Shown here piece by piece: positions 16,960-25,065 of a stretch of 50,634 nt of DNA. Position numbers and translations under genes: made by a program. Numbering within the stretch: position 1 is the first letter of the stretch; the number at the start of each line of letters is the position of its first letter. Under the pieces are notes generated by a model that made no database searches, was not told the origin of the DNA, and was given only the letters and a program-made list of their open reading frames with translations. This DNA comes from a virus, in the IMG/VR virus record IMGVR_UViG_3300031857_000292, positions 1-50,634 of that record; one strand, written 5' to 3'.

Positions 16960-18277
16960 ACCATTCTTTTAATTGGGGAAATGCTGTGTGAAAGTCTTTT
17001 GATCTACGCTGATCATATTGTGTATAAAACTGACGGAAATCATTGTGTAGCTTGGGCCGATCAAATGCATCAGAGTGCGGTGTTTTTACCACATCCAAAT
17101 AATCAATCAATCGCTGTGTGTGATTTACTTCGTGCTCGTGTATGAATTCTGAGTCACACCAGCGTGACAACCAGTCAACCAGGCGTTGTTTGTACTCAGT
17201 GCGCAGATTGTCGGGCAACACCAAGGGTGATTGAAATGATGGAAAGCGCAGGATGTTCAGTGTAAATGACACAGCATCACGCCCGTATTCCAGCTTCCAA
17301 TTCATTATGCATTCCAGCAGTTGATCCAAGCTGCTCAAGCACAAGGCATTGATTGTACACATCACATGTATGCCGCGGAACTGGCCAGAGTCCAACAAGC
17401 GTTCTACATTATTGGCCCAGTCGTCCCACACTAGGCCGTCGCGGATGTATTCTGCTTGCAGTCCAACTGCTTCATTTGAAGTGTATATGTCAATTGCCAT
17501 GCCTTTTGTACTGTCAAGCAGTCTATCAATGTCTACTTGTGTGCCTAAGTTGCTATTGATAGCCAGGCGTGTTGAACTCTTACCCGAATTTGTTTTAAAC
17601 CAGTCAATAAGTTTCCAAGTATGCCCTGACATGAGGGGCTCACCACCGGTGATTCTGAGCTCTTGCAAGGTTCGATGTAGATCCGATTCCCACCACTTAA
17701 AAAATGCATCAATGTATGGATTGCTTTCTCCATACTCATATAATTGTGCGCTATCATGGGCGTGAGTAAAATGGTTCCTACCATCGGATACCAATTGGGT
17801 ATATGGTCCATTCCGTTTGATATCGCGTACCCAAGTACTGCTAAAAGCGGGATTGCAATAACTACAAGCAAACTGACAAGTACGATCAAAAGCGATCTCA
17901 AGTGTACGGAGGTTGACGTCTTTGGTATATGGTGTATTTCTAGCTTCATGCAAGGCCTCTATAGGATATATCCGTGATTTATACACACGGTCTGAAATGG
18001 CATCGCGGCCCATGTCTTCAATTTTCCAACAATACTCGCAGCCAGGGGGACGCTCCCCGTTGATCATCTTGCGACGATCTTCTTTCTTTTGTGGAGTATT
18101 GTGCAGTAGCCGAGGGTTAGCAGTCACGGCGTCGCGATCTACTAAATGAGCTGGCGGGTGATGACAACTTGTGGTCTGTCCACTTCCTAACCAAATGGTT
18201 GCGTTATACCATTTCGCTGCACAAAAACTGGCTGAGAGAGGGTCTAATACTGTGTGTTTAAATTCTAAATCGTTCAT
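16931..18277 (-). CDS. Radical SAM protein, CxxKW/SCHHP subfamily (rSAM-5)
   Basis: 448 aa from the ATG chosen here; the open frame continues 15 codons upstream to a TTG at 18322, but that would overlap the previous gene by 65 nt, so the ATG (20-nt overlap) is preferred. Numbering from the ATG, Cys19 (FCAAKW), SCHHPP near 38-42, CEYC (80/83) and the core CQFACSYC (134, 138, 141) are present. RITGGEPLMS has GGEP. LLHNTPQKK after the SCHHP region also occurs as LHNTPHKK in rSAM-6, supporting close paralogy. The late core has INALCLSSLDQLLECI. The 367-aa glycosyltransferase-like gene lies just upstream. Function unknown. Confidence 0.9.
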   Translation of the reverse strand: MNDLEFKHTVLDPLSASFCAAKWYNATIWLGSGQTTSCHHPPAHLVDRDAVTANPRLLHNTPQKKEDRRKMINGERPPGCEYCWKIEDMGRDAISDRVYKSRIYPIEALHEARNTPYTKDVNLRTLEIAFDRTCQFACSYCNPAFSSTWVRDIKRNGPYTQLVSDGRNHFTHAHDSAQLYEYGESNPYIDAFFKWWESDLHRTLQELRITGGEPLMSGHTWKLIDWFKTNSGKSSTRLAINSNLGTQVDIDRLLDSTKGMAIDIYTSNEAVGLQAEYIRDGLVWDDWANNVERLLDSGQFRGIHVMCTINALCLSSLDQLLECIMNWKLEYGRDAVSFTLNILRFPSFQSPLVLPDNLRTEYKQRLVDWLSRWCDSEFIHEHEVNHTQRLIDYLDVVKTPHSDAFDRPKLHNDFRQFYTQYDQRRSKDFHTAFPQLKEWYDNLQIQQQ

Positions 18278-19334
18278 TGATAAAATGCTGGAATTGATTG
18301 GGAAAGTCTTTGGGGATTTCAAGACTCAACTGTTCGAGATGTTGTTGATTATATTTACATACAGTATAACACTCTTTGGCGAAAGTTGCAAGATCTTGTT
18401 GGCATAAATCTTCAACCACCATTGCAATTCGTTCTAATCTGTCTGCTGAGTTTTCAATTGAATCAAAACTTTCATCAATTAGCATGCCAAATGTCTGAAA
18501 TCCTAAATTGTGCATGTCCTTATAAAAGCCTTGATTGGCCACTGCTATCCATGGGTGTGCCATGGCAATAGGTTTCCAAATTTTTTCTGTTCTAAAACTG
18601 TAAGGATAATCAAATACTGTTTCAGTTACCAAACTAAAATAAGTGTCCAAGTATGGACTGGCATTGAGATAAATTTCTCCCCAGTCATTGTTGAACAAAT
18701 TGTATTTGGCAAATCCTGAATACTCAAGGTCGACATTTTTTTTATAAAAATCAAATTCGTATTTGGAGTCTAGTAATTTTAATTCATTGCCATGAGTGGT
18801 GTCAAGGTTGGTCCAAATACTTTGGTCAAGCAGATGACTCAGTCTACTCAACAACCGTCGGCGGTGCAGGCGTGCTCGGCCATTCAAAAACAAAAACTTG
18901 TATGGCCTGTTCTGTGACCACTGCTGATGATACTGTTGAATTGCTGTGATATTTTCTTGGTAGTTTAATATTTTTGGCAAAAAGTTTTCATAAAACAATA
19001 TAGGGATATCTGGCTGCATTTCACCGCCGGCTATTATGGCTATTTTTCCTTGCCTGACCAGGTCTAAAATGCCCAGGGCTGATGATTGATTAAGCATGGT
19101 TTCTGACCCTTCGGCTGGATTGCCTAGTATGGGAAAAATACTGCCTGCTTGTGCAAGTTCTTTAATTTTTGCAGTGTGTTTGTTAAACTGCTGACGGCTG
19201 AACACATACACAGCATTTGGAATAATTTCGTGCTGATCCAAGTCCCAAAACCAATCAGTTATCAATCCAGAGTTTCTCAACAGTTCTTTAACTTCACAAA
19301 ACTCATCCATTACCAGTCTATGTGTTTTTGGCAT
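18258..19334 (-). CDS. Glycosyltransferase-like protein with EKIWKPI motif (paralogue 4)
   Basis: 358 aa from an ATG at 19334. The open frame reaches a GTG at 19361 and another ATG lies at 19310, so the first residues are uncertain. The C-terminal block RTEKIWKPIAMAHPWIAVA, then LGFQTFGMLIDESFDSIENS matches the other three KxxKPI proteins, with W replacing F. A feature of this copy is NGRARLHRRRLLSRLSH about residue 160-170, basic and possibly phosphate-binding. It lies between rSAM-6 and rSAM-5, overlapping both. The overlap with rSAM-6 is 17 nt if 19334 is right. Donor and acceptor unknown. Confidence 0.78.
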   Translation of the reverse strand: MPKTHRLVMDEFCEVKELLRNSGLITDWFWDLDQHEIIPNAVYVFSRQQFNKHTAKIKELAQAGSIFPILGNPAEGSETMLNQSSALGILDLVRQGKIAIIAGGEMQPDIPILFYENFLPKILNYQENITAIQQYHQQWSQNRPYKFLFLNGRARLHRRRLLSRLSHLLDQSIWTNLDTTHGNELKLLDSKYEFDFYKKNVDLEYSGFAKYNLFNNDWGEIYLNASPYLDTYFSLVTETVFDYPYSFRTEKIWKPIAMAHPWIAVANQGFYKDMHNLGFQTFGMLIDESFDSIENSADRLERIAMVVEDLCQQDLATFAKECYTVCKYNQQHLEQLSLEIPKDFPNQFQHFINERFRI

Positions 19335-20718
19335 GATATGCACATTCCGCCCACCAGGCACGCATTTCTGGAAAGGTCTTTAAGAAGTCAGTGCCTCTGC
19401 GGCGGTCGTGTTCTGCAAAGAAACGATAGAAGTCTGCCTTGGCAGCTGAATGATCTTGATTCTGTCCAGCTCGCATCCAAGCAATGTCCCTATCCAGTCG
19501 AGCAATTTCGTAATCTTTAAATCCGTGGAATGGATCTTCGGGAGTTTCTGTTTGACGTATCATCCAAGCCCACAAGTGTTCCAGGCGGTCAGCATAGGCT
19601 TCAGGCAAGATTTGTAGACTTTGCCAAGCAGGTTCGCGTAGTACGGGTGTGTCAAACCACACACGCTGATAGGTCTTTGAATATGTATTACGCAAGCCCA
19701 AGATGCCAGCAAACAAGTTTTCCAAGCTGGTCACTGATAAGTTATTCATAGTAACAATAAAGGTTAATGAATTGTAGCTGGGCACTTCTGTTAGGAATTG
19801 ATTTACTCTGTCCCACAGCAAGTTGAAATCAAGTCCGTGGCGCATGTATTCTGCTTGTGAGCCCCATCCGTCTAAGCTCACATACTGCATGAAATGTTCG
19901 ATACGCCCATCGCATAGTTGTTTCACATAGCCCAGATATTTTTGCCATGACTTTTCATCCACAGAGAAGTTTGATGTAACATTCAAATGCAGTTTGGCAG
20001 ACGGATTGGCCAACACATGATCAAACACTCTATATGTGTTTTTATCTAGCAGGGGTTCCCCGCCTGTCATGCGGAAGTGTACAAGCTCGGGATACAGAGT
20101 AGGCCACCACTCCCAGAATGCTTCTACATAAGGGTTATGCTCTCTAACCGGTATAACCCGGCGATCTCCACCAAAATGCCCAGGATCATTGTGAACACGA
20201 GCAGTAGGGTAGCCGCCCGATCGGTCCACTTCTTGTTGCCAGCTGCTAGAGAATTGCGGACTGCAATAACTGCACATGAGATTACACACATTATTAAAAT
20301 TAACCTCAACGTAGCTAGGGATAACGTCATTTTCTTCTCCTGTTGAATTCTTAATCTGCTCAAAGTCCACAGCAGCCCAGGGCTCGCCTGAACGATAGTG
20401 TCTGTCACTCAATTTGTTTTCGTTTTCCATGTTCCAGCAGTACTGACACTCTGCGGGCTTTTCGTTGCGCAACATCATCACACGTTGTGCTTTTTTGTGC
20501 GGTGTATTGTGTAGTGATCCAGGATCTGTAGCCAAGTTATCCACAGGTATCTTATGCAAGGGCGGATGGTAACAGGAGTTGTTGAGCCCTGTAGGCAAGT
20601 GCAGGCTGACCTGTTTCCATTTGGCAAGACACAGCGCAGGTCCTAGATTCTCTTTCATCTGTTCAGCAGAGTTTAAGAAACGACTTTTGTTGTCTACTGT
20701 TTCGTCGCCTTTGTTCAT
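19318..20718 (-). CDS. Radical SAM protein, CxxKW/SCYHP subfamily (rSAM-6)
   Basis: 466 aa. It has LCLAKW (Cys30), SCYHPP (Cys49), CQYC (Cys91/94), core CNLMCSYC (Cys145, 149, 152) and RMTGGEPLLD. SLHNTPHKKAQR and SDRHYRSGE follow the same order as LHNTPQKK and SDRVYKS in rSAM-5. Tandem duplication within the island is the simplest explanation. The ATGA junction with the 183-aa P-loop-like gene makes these a coupled pair. MQYVSLDGWGSQAEYMRHG matches a late-core strand of the other copies. The first 25 residues are polar, with no signal peptide. Substrate unknown. Confidence 0.92.
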   Translation of the reverse strand: MNKGDETVDNKSRFLNSAEQMKENLGPALCLAKWKQVSLHLPTGLNNSCYHPPLHKIPVDNLATDPGSLHNTPHKKAQRVMMLRNEKPAECQYCWNMENENKLSDRHYRSGEPWAAVDFEQIKNSTGEENDVIPSYVEVNFNNVCNLMCSYCSPQFSSSWQQEVDRSGGYPTARVHNDPGHFGGDRRVIPVREHNPYVEAFWEWWPTLYPELVHFRMTGGEPLLDKNTYRVFDHVLANPSAKLHLNVTSNFSVDEKSWQKYLGYVKQLCDGRIEHFMQYVSLDGWGSQAEYMRHGLDFNLLWDRVNQFLTEVPSYNSLTFIVTMNNLSVTSLENLFAGILGLRNTYSKTYQRVWFDTPVLREPAWQSLQILPEAYADRLEHLWAWMIRQTETPEDPFHGFKDYEIARLDRDIAWMRAGQNQDHSAAKADFYRFFAEHDRRRGTDFLKTFPEMRAWWAECAYHAKNT

Positions 20719-21266
20719 ATTGTCAATAGTTGTTGTTTGTAAAGATCATCAATTGGTGCCTCAGCACCATAGTTTTCATAGCAATCCCATGCAAAATCAA
20801 ACCAGAAATTTTTAATATCCAATTCTTTGCGCATGATGTCACCAAAGGGTGTGGTATCTGTAGCAATGTCAATTAGTACATCGCAGTCCCAGTCTTGTGT
20901 TTTATAGTAGTCTTGATGCCACACAATCATGTCAAACATATGAGATACTTGTTGTTGTTGACTGCAAGGCTGCCAATGATATTTCATTTCTACTTCCCAT
21001 TCTCTACAAAGACTTGGTTTCAAATCAAATTTAATTTTTCTTATTTCGTGACCTGGCCATAATCGCTTGATGTTGGCAGTGTTTAATGTATGAGTTATTT
21101 GTATTGTATTAACGTCAAACAATTGAGTTGTAATACAAGTATCCAATGCATATCGTATGGGCATGGAATCATTGTGCATGTGAGCACCACGTTTGCCAAA
21201 AAATCGATTTTGCAAAAACAATTTGTAACGATGGCCTCCGCTGCCCGGATAAAATCCAACAATCAT
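20715..21266 (-). CDS. Small P-loop-like protein, possible sulfotransferase relative
   Basis: 183 aa. The N-terminus MIVGFYPGSGGHRYKLFLQN has a glycine-rich loop after a beta-strand, as expected of a nucleotide or PAPS phosphate-binding loop. It lacks the standard GxxxxGKT of ATPases. The rest is rich in W, H and D (CREWEVEMKYHWQPC, FDMIVWHQDYYKTQDWD), with no further motif I can name. It sits directly between the sulfotransferase-like gene (ATGA with it) and rSAM-6. I infer it handles a nucleotide-linked or sulfo-group donor, but the evidence is thin. No membrane segment. Confidence 0.6.
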   Translation of the reverse strand: MIVGFYPGSGGHRYKLFLQNRFFGKRGAHMHNDSMPIRYALDTCITTQLFDVNTIQITHTLNTANIKRLWPGHEIRKIKFDLKPSLCREWEVEMKYHWQPCSQQQQVSHMFDMIVWHQDYYKTQDWDCDVLIDIATDTTPFGDIMRKELDIKNFWFDFAWDCYENYGAEAPIDDLYKQQLLTI

Positions 21267-22354
21267 AGATTGCCTTTGAGATCACTGTTTAACAGTTTTT
21301 GTTGAGAAATGTCTGCATAAGTTAGTGTGTTGCCGTGATTGTGTGTCCAAGCACTGTGCTCAATCAGTGCTTTATGATTCATTTGGTCTGCTGTGTAAGG
21401 CAAAGCATATGAACTGGGATTGATTTGTGTCCATTTATTGTAGTATTCAAGGCAGGCTGGTGAATTGGCAATCAACTGTGTTTTTTGTTGCAGTGTATGA
21501 AGCTTGATTGGTACTCCAGAAACCAGTATGCCCTGATCTTGAAGATCCTGAATAGCTATTCTACAACGAGTATAAAGATCAATATTGCTAGACATAAATT
21601 CTTTTTCTTCATTGGAGAACACATGATCAAAAGGCACCAAGCTCAGCAAAAAGTGCATGCGATTCCAATCAGTCCAGGTAATATCCCAACGATCATGCCA
21701 GGTCCGACCTGGCATGGGTTTTTGAAAAACTCTTAGGTTCAAAATATACTGCTCAAGATCAGCAAGATCTCTTTCATATTCAAAATAACTGTTGACTTGA
21801 AAGTGACGGTCTACCCATTCCATGTACTCCTGATACTGATTTAGATATTTTTCAATCATTTCTGCTTGCACAGTTACTGGATTGGATAAAATTTTGTTGT
21901 AGATTGTGTGTTTTTCTTCAAACGAGTAAACGTTTAGTTTTTTAGCTTCCACTGCAATGCACCAACTCATTACATGTTCAAACAAATTCTTTCGACGAGC
22001 TGCAATAATATAAAAGTTTTCATTGAGGTATTTGTAAAACGCCAGTTGATCGTTTGTGCTGTCTTGACGCTTCTTTAGGTGATAATGTGCCAGACGACTC
22101 ACAATATCGTGATCACAGTTATCAATCATACCAGTTATGGTTTGCAAAGTTTGATGGTAGCCCCAGCCGTCTTGTTTTTTGCCTATAACTGATTGGTTGA
22201 ACGTTTCGTTGTGATAACTTACTAGGCCGTTGGTCAACTCATGCAGATTAATTGTTAGTGGATTGTAGTTTTCATTGATGTTTGCATAGATTGTGATCAA
22301 TCGTTGCAATAATGTTGACCCCACTCGATCCGGAGTAAGTATTAGAACATTCAT
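21263..22354 (-). CDS. Sulfotransferase-like protein
   Basis: 363 aa. MNVLILTPDRVGSTLLQRL is a strand followed by a 5'-phosphosulfate-binding-type loop with RxGSTxL, as in PAPS-dependent sulfotransferases. IIAARRKNLFEHVMSWCIAV, about residues 115-134, fits the 3'-phosphate-binding block (Arg, then a helix with Ser). Later parts (YFEYERDLADLEQYIL, WTDWNRMHFL) fit an acceptor domain. The predicted reaction is transfer of sulfate from PAPS to a hydroxyl of a sugar, though the acceptor is unknown. Its start lies 12 nt from the start of the divergent SGNH gene. It is first in its operon segment, followed by the 183-aa gene with an ATGA overlap. Confidence 0.72.
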   Translation of the reverse strand: MNVLILTPDRVGSTLLQRLITIYANINENYNPLTINLHELTNGLVSYHNETFNQSVIGKKQDGWGYHQTLQTITGMIDNCDHDIVSRLAHYHLKKRQDSTNDQLAFYKYLNENFYIIAARRKNLFEHVMSWCIAVEAKKLNVYSFEEKHTIYNKILSNPVTVQAEMIEKYLNQYQEYMEWVDRHFQVNSYFEYERDLADLEQYILNLRVFQKPMPGRTWHDRWDITWTDWNRMHFLLSLVPFDHVFSNEEKEFMSSNIDLYTRCRIAIQDLQDQGILVSGVPIKLHTLQQKTQLIANSPACLEYYNKWTQINPSSYALPYTADQMNHKALIEHSAWTHNHGNTLTYADISQQKLLNSDLKGNL

Positions 22355-22365
22355 TAAAAATATTT

Positions 22366-23073
22366 ATGTACCTAGATTTTGTTTCTCGAAAGATCAACAT
22401 TCCATTTTATGCCAATTTACAGACTGACATCCTGGGCATGGACAGCAAACAGCACTGCTTAAACGCAGAACTATTTAATGCTTGGCCCTTAATAACTTAT
22501 CAATTCAATCAAGTGGGATTTCGCACTCACAGCATTGACAAATTTGATCCTAACGCAGTTTTAGTGCTAGGCGATAGTTTTACGCTTGGCCTAGGGGTCA
22601 ATAGTGCTGATCGTTTTTCAGACATCATTGAACAGCGTATAAAACATCAGGTGCTAAACTTCAGTTTAAATGGGGCAAGCAATGATTGGATTGCGCGAAA
22701 ACTCCAACAACTATTGACCGTGTTTCAACCAAGAGCTATTGTTGTACATTATACATTCAGTCATCGCAGAGAACGACCTAATTTGGATTGGTTAGACGAC
22801 GAGCGCACTGAATGTGAACCATTTTATTCATCTCAAGAAAATTTTGATAACTGGGCCGCAAACTTTAACAATATTTGTAGTATGACCAAGCATGTTGCAT
22901 TAATTCATAGCTTTATACCAAACTGGCATGATCACACTGTGAACTATTCTAATTTTGGACTCAATGTACTAACACCACAACATCAAATTGATCATGCTCG
23001 TGACGGATTTCATTACGGGCCGCTTACACATCAACTGTTGGCTGATAAAATTACCAGCCTTCTTGCTGCCTAA
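22366..23073 (+). CDS. SGNH hydrolase-like protein, antisense insert in the island
   Basis: 235 aa and the only plus-strand gene between 6.2 and 50.6 kb. VLVLGDSFTLGLGVN (Ser about 70) is the SGNH block I nucleophile, NFSLNGASNDWI gives the block with Gly and Asn, and ARDGFHYGPLTHQLLADKI gives the D-x-x-H end. The preceding YQFNQVGFRTHSIDKFDPN is a typical lead-in. The 11-nt gap to the divergent sulfotransferase-like start leaves no room for separate promoters. Its stop overlaps the convergent 310-aa gene by 23 nt. Such proteins often act as esterases or O-acyltransferases on polysaccharides. Cytoplasmic as far as can be seen. Confidence 0.8.
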   Translation: MYLDFVSRKINIPFYANLQTDILGMDSKQHCLNAELFNAWPLITYQFNQVGFRTHSIDKFDPNAVLVLGDSFTLGLGVNSADRFSDIIEQRIKHQVLNFSLNGASNDWIARKLQQLLTVFQPRAIVVHYTFSHRRERPNLDWLDDERTECEPFYSSQENFDNWAANFNNICSMTKHVALIHSFIPNWHDHTVNYSNFGLNVLTPQHQIDHARDGFHYGPLTHQLLADKITSLLAA

Positions 23074-23983
23074 TAACATCAATCTCGCGGGTCATTATGC
23101 CTTGGTTGTGCCAGTTGGATCTGTAGTGCTTCTTAAAGAACTCGCTTTGTTCTGCTTCCATCACAATCATGGGCAAGCCTAACTGTGTGTTTAAATCCTC
23201 TGCCAGTCGTCCGGCCAACAGTCTAGGTTCTGACGTTTCCACAGTTCGCCACAGTTCAGCTAATGCTTCAAAGTTTTGTACTTGAGTGTGATCCCACTGT
23301 GTCAGCATGGTCATGTATGTGCCTTGACGTGCGCCGGCAATGGCCCAGTATCCGTGCTCTGCGTCAGCACCCACGTTGTGCCAAATGGTCAGGTGATCCA
23401 AGTTGCGTTGATGCACACGATCTTGAAACTCTGCTGTGGTGGGTTTGCGTCCACGATCCAAGCACATCTTAACACCTTCACGAAAACCTGCACGCCAAGC
23501 ATGAAATGCTGATCCATTTGGGTAGGTAGTCGAGTAGCAGTTATACATGGGCCAGTACAACGGATCAAAGCAAAACTCCACTTGTGTTTCTGCTGTGCCG
23601 TCTGTGGCTTCGTGTGTACGCATGTTCTGTACAAAATCCTTTGTCCAACTACTGAGGCCGCCGTTGCCATACATCAATCCGTTGATATGGTTACGTGCCC
23701 GCCACCGGAACACAGCACTCTCATATTCTTTGCTAGAAAAAACAAGTGTTTGATTAAAGAACGCCGGATCGGGGAGATTGTCGCCATCGATGAGAATGAA
23801 TCTATCCGTACTACTCGCCCGGGCTGCCGCTTTGTGAGCCGCATCGCTCCCCAGAACACCGTCCACCCTTCGAGCCCAAGGCACCATATTCCTAATCTTG
23901 ATCCAAAATTCTTCTCGTTGTGGTTCATCGTATGTCAAGTATATGCAGTCTAAATCTGCTATGTCAATTTGATTCAAGGCCAT
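23051..23983 (-). CDS. GT-A-like glycosyltransferase
   Basis: 310 aa. LDCIYLTYDEPQREEFWI at the N-terminus is the first beta-strand and loop typical of phage GT-A-type proteins. RFILIDGDNLPDP (about 61-73) has a D-G-D motif, the usual divalent-metal/nucleotide-sugar site. GVLGSDAAHKAAARAS lies between these and NGLMYGNGGLSSWTKDF follows. The 946-aa protein at 9-2849 has RVDGVNG and NPLNGLIYG in the same order, but no DGD. Inverting or retaining type cannot be told. It overlaps the 122-aa gene upstream by 20 nt. Donor is probably a nucleotide sugar, but which is unknown. Confidence 0.82.
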   Translation of the reverse strand: MALNQIDIADLDCIYLTYDEPQREEFWIKIRNMVPWARRVDGVLGSDAAHKAAARASSTDRFILIDGDNLPDPAFFNQTLVFSSKEYESAVFRWRARNHINGLMYGNGGLSSWTKDFVQNMRTHEATDGTAETQVEFCFDPLYWPMYNCYSTTYPNGSAFHAWRAGFREGVKMCLDRGRKPTTAEFQDRVHQRNLDHLTIWHNVGADAEHGYWAIAGARQGTYMTMLTQWDHTQVQNFEALAELWRTVETSEPRLLAGRLAEDLNTQLGLPMIVMEAEQSEFFKKHYRSNWHNQGIMTREIDVIRQQEGW

Positions 23984-24299
23984 ATGTTTGTTTGCTCCAT
24001 GGTGTTCCGTGTTGAGTGACTACAACCGCAACTGACTGTGGATGGCACAGTGTGCCTGTGTTGCCGGGCACAAGTTTGTCAGATGTGCGTGTGGTAATGT
24101 ATTTGAGTTTGTTATCTACCACACGCACATTAGCAGGTGACAGACCAAATGTTTCAGCGTCAATGTCAATGTAATTACCTGGCAACTCTTCCATACTGTA
24201 ACAAACAGGCAGCCCCGCATCATTGTAATACAATCGCCAAAATACTGGTAACGGCTCAGGCGTAGAGTGTAAAATATCCCAAAACTCTTCAGGTGTCAT
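23964..24299 (-). CDS. Small conserved-looking hypothetical protein
   Basis: 111 aa from the ATG at 24299, which has AGGA about 8 nt upstream. Longer readings from ATG 24317 or GTG 24332 are possible but less attractive. TPEEFWDILHSTPEPLPVFW opens the protein, followed by LYYNDAGLPVCYSMEELPGN and YIDIDAETFGLS. The mix of short strands and acidic turns suggests a small beta-rich or alpha/beta domain. From memory, similar acidic sequences occur in marine phage genomes, but I cannot name a family. It lies between two glycosyltransferases, overlapping the 258-aa upstream gene by 11 nt. Function unknown. Confidence 0.7.
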   Translation of the reverse strand: MTPEEFWDILHSTPEPLPVFWRLYYNDAGLPVCYSMEELPGNYIDIDAETFGLSPANVRVVDNKLKYITTRTSDKLVPGNTGTLCHPQSVAVVVTQHGTPWSKQTYGLESN

Positions 24300-25065
24300 G
24301 ATACCAATCCTTAACATGATAATGAAACGCACCCCATTGTGTTTGAGTTTGTATCCGCATGGGATCCATTTCCCATACTAACTCATTGGTCCAGTTTTGA
24401 GTGCGTGTTCCAGCATGTGCTTGTTTCATGTGTACAATTTTTGGATATGTAGCAAATGGCATGGTCACGTTTTCTCTACCAATTATATCGGCTGCCATTG
24501 CGTACACAAGATCAGTACTGGGTACATCTTCGGAGAATTTAATCAGCTTCCGAAACTCTGTCCAGTTAGCAAATATGTCACGTATCAACACAAAGAAGTC
24601 ACGTGCTGTTTGGCTCAATCGCCAGTAAGTTATAGCATTGTACACATCTGGTAAATTGTTAGCATCAAACACTTTTCTATAGTGCCTGGCTGTGCTGACC
24701 TGATCCTGCCATGTTCTGCAACCCGTAGATATCACAACGTCTCTATGTCTAAACATAGTCCACCAGTGATCAATCGAACTGGCAATCATCATGTCTGCTT
24801 CTAGTTTGATAGTTTCGCGATAAGGCGAATTAAAAAACACTTGCCAGTCGTTTGCATACAAGTTATCGCGATCGATGTTCTCAATCACACGATAGTAATT
24901 GTACAAGGGATCGTTGGCATGAGTCTTGTCCGTGATCAAGCAAACACTGGCATGAGGATTCCATTGTTTGATTGTTTTTGTCAATGTTCTAGCACAATCC
25001 AAGTAGTCAACTTGGGGCGTGTTCAAGGCCATGATCACATAGCCTTGTTCTTCTATGGGTTTCAA
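24289..25065 (-). CDS. GT-A-like glycosyltransferase (acidic E-A-D motif)
   Basis: 258 aa from a TTG start. The first ATG is 11 codons later (25032), but starting there would drop GYVIMALNTPQVDYLDCA, which aligns with GALIFAFDTKHTRYLDMA in the 281-aa protein next door and forms its first strand. TTG 25065 is therefore preferred. SVCLITDKTHAND is the second strand. TIKLEADMMIASSID (about 88-102) takes the place of a DXD motif as E-A-D. The C-terminus ends AFHYHVKDWYHDT. It is clearly a sister of the 281-aa gene, with which it overlaps by 59 nt. Donor unknown. Confidence 0.8.
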   Translation of the reverse strand: MKPIEEQGYVIMALNTPQVDYLDCARTLTKTIKQWNPHASVCLITDKTHANDPLYNYYRVIENIDRDNLYANDWQVFFNSPYRETIKLEADMMIASSIDHWWTMFRHRDVVISTGCRTWQDQVSTARHYRKVFDANNLPDVYNAITYWRLSQTARDFFVLIRDIFANWTEFRKLIKFSEDVPSTDLVYAMAADIIGRENVTMPFATYPKIVHMKQAHAGTRTQNWTNELVWEMDPMRIQTQTQWGAFHYHVKDWYHDT

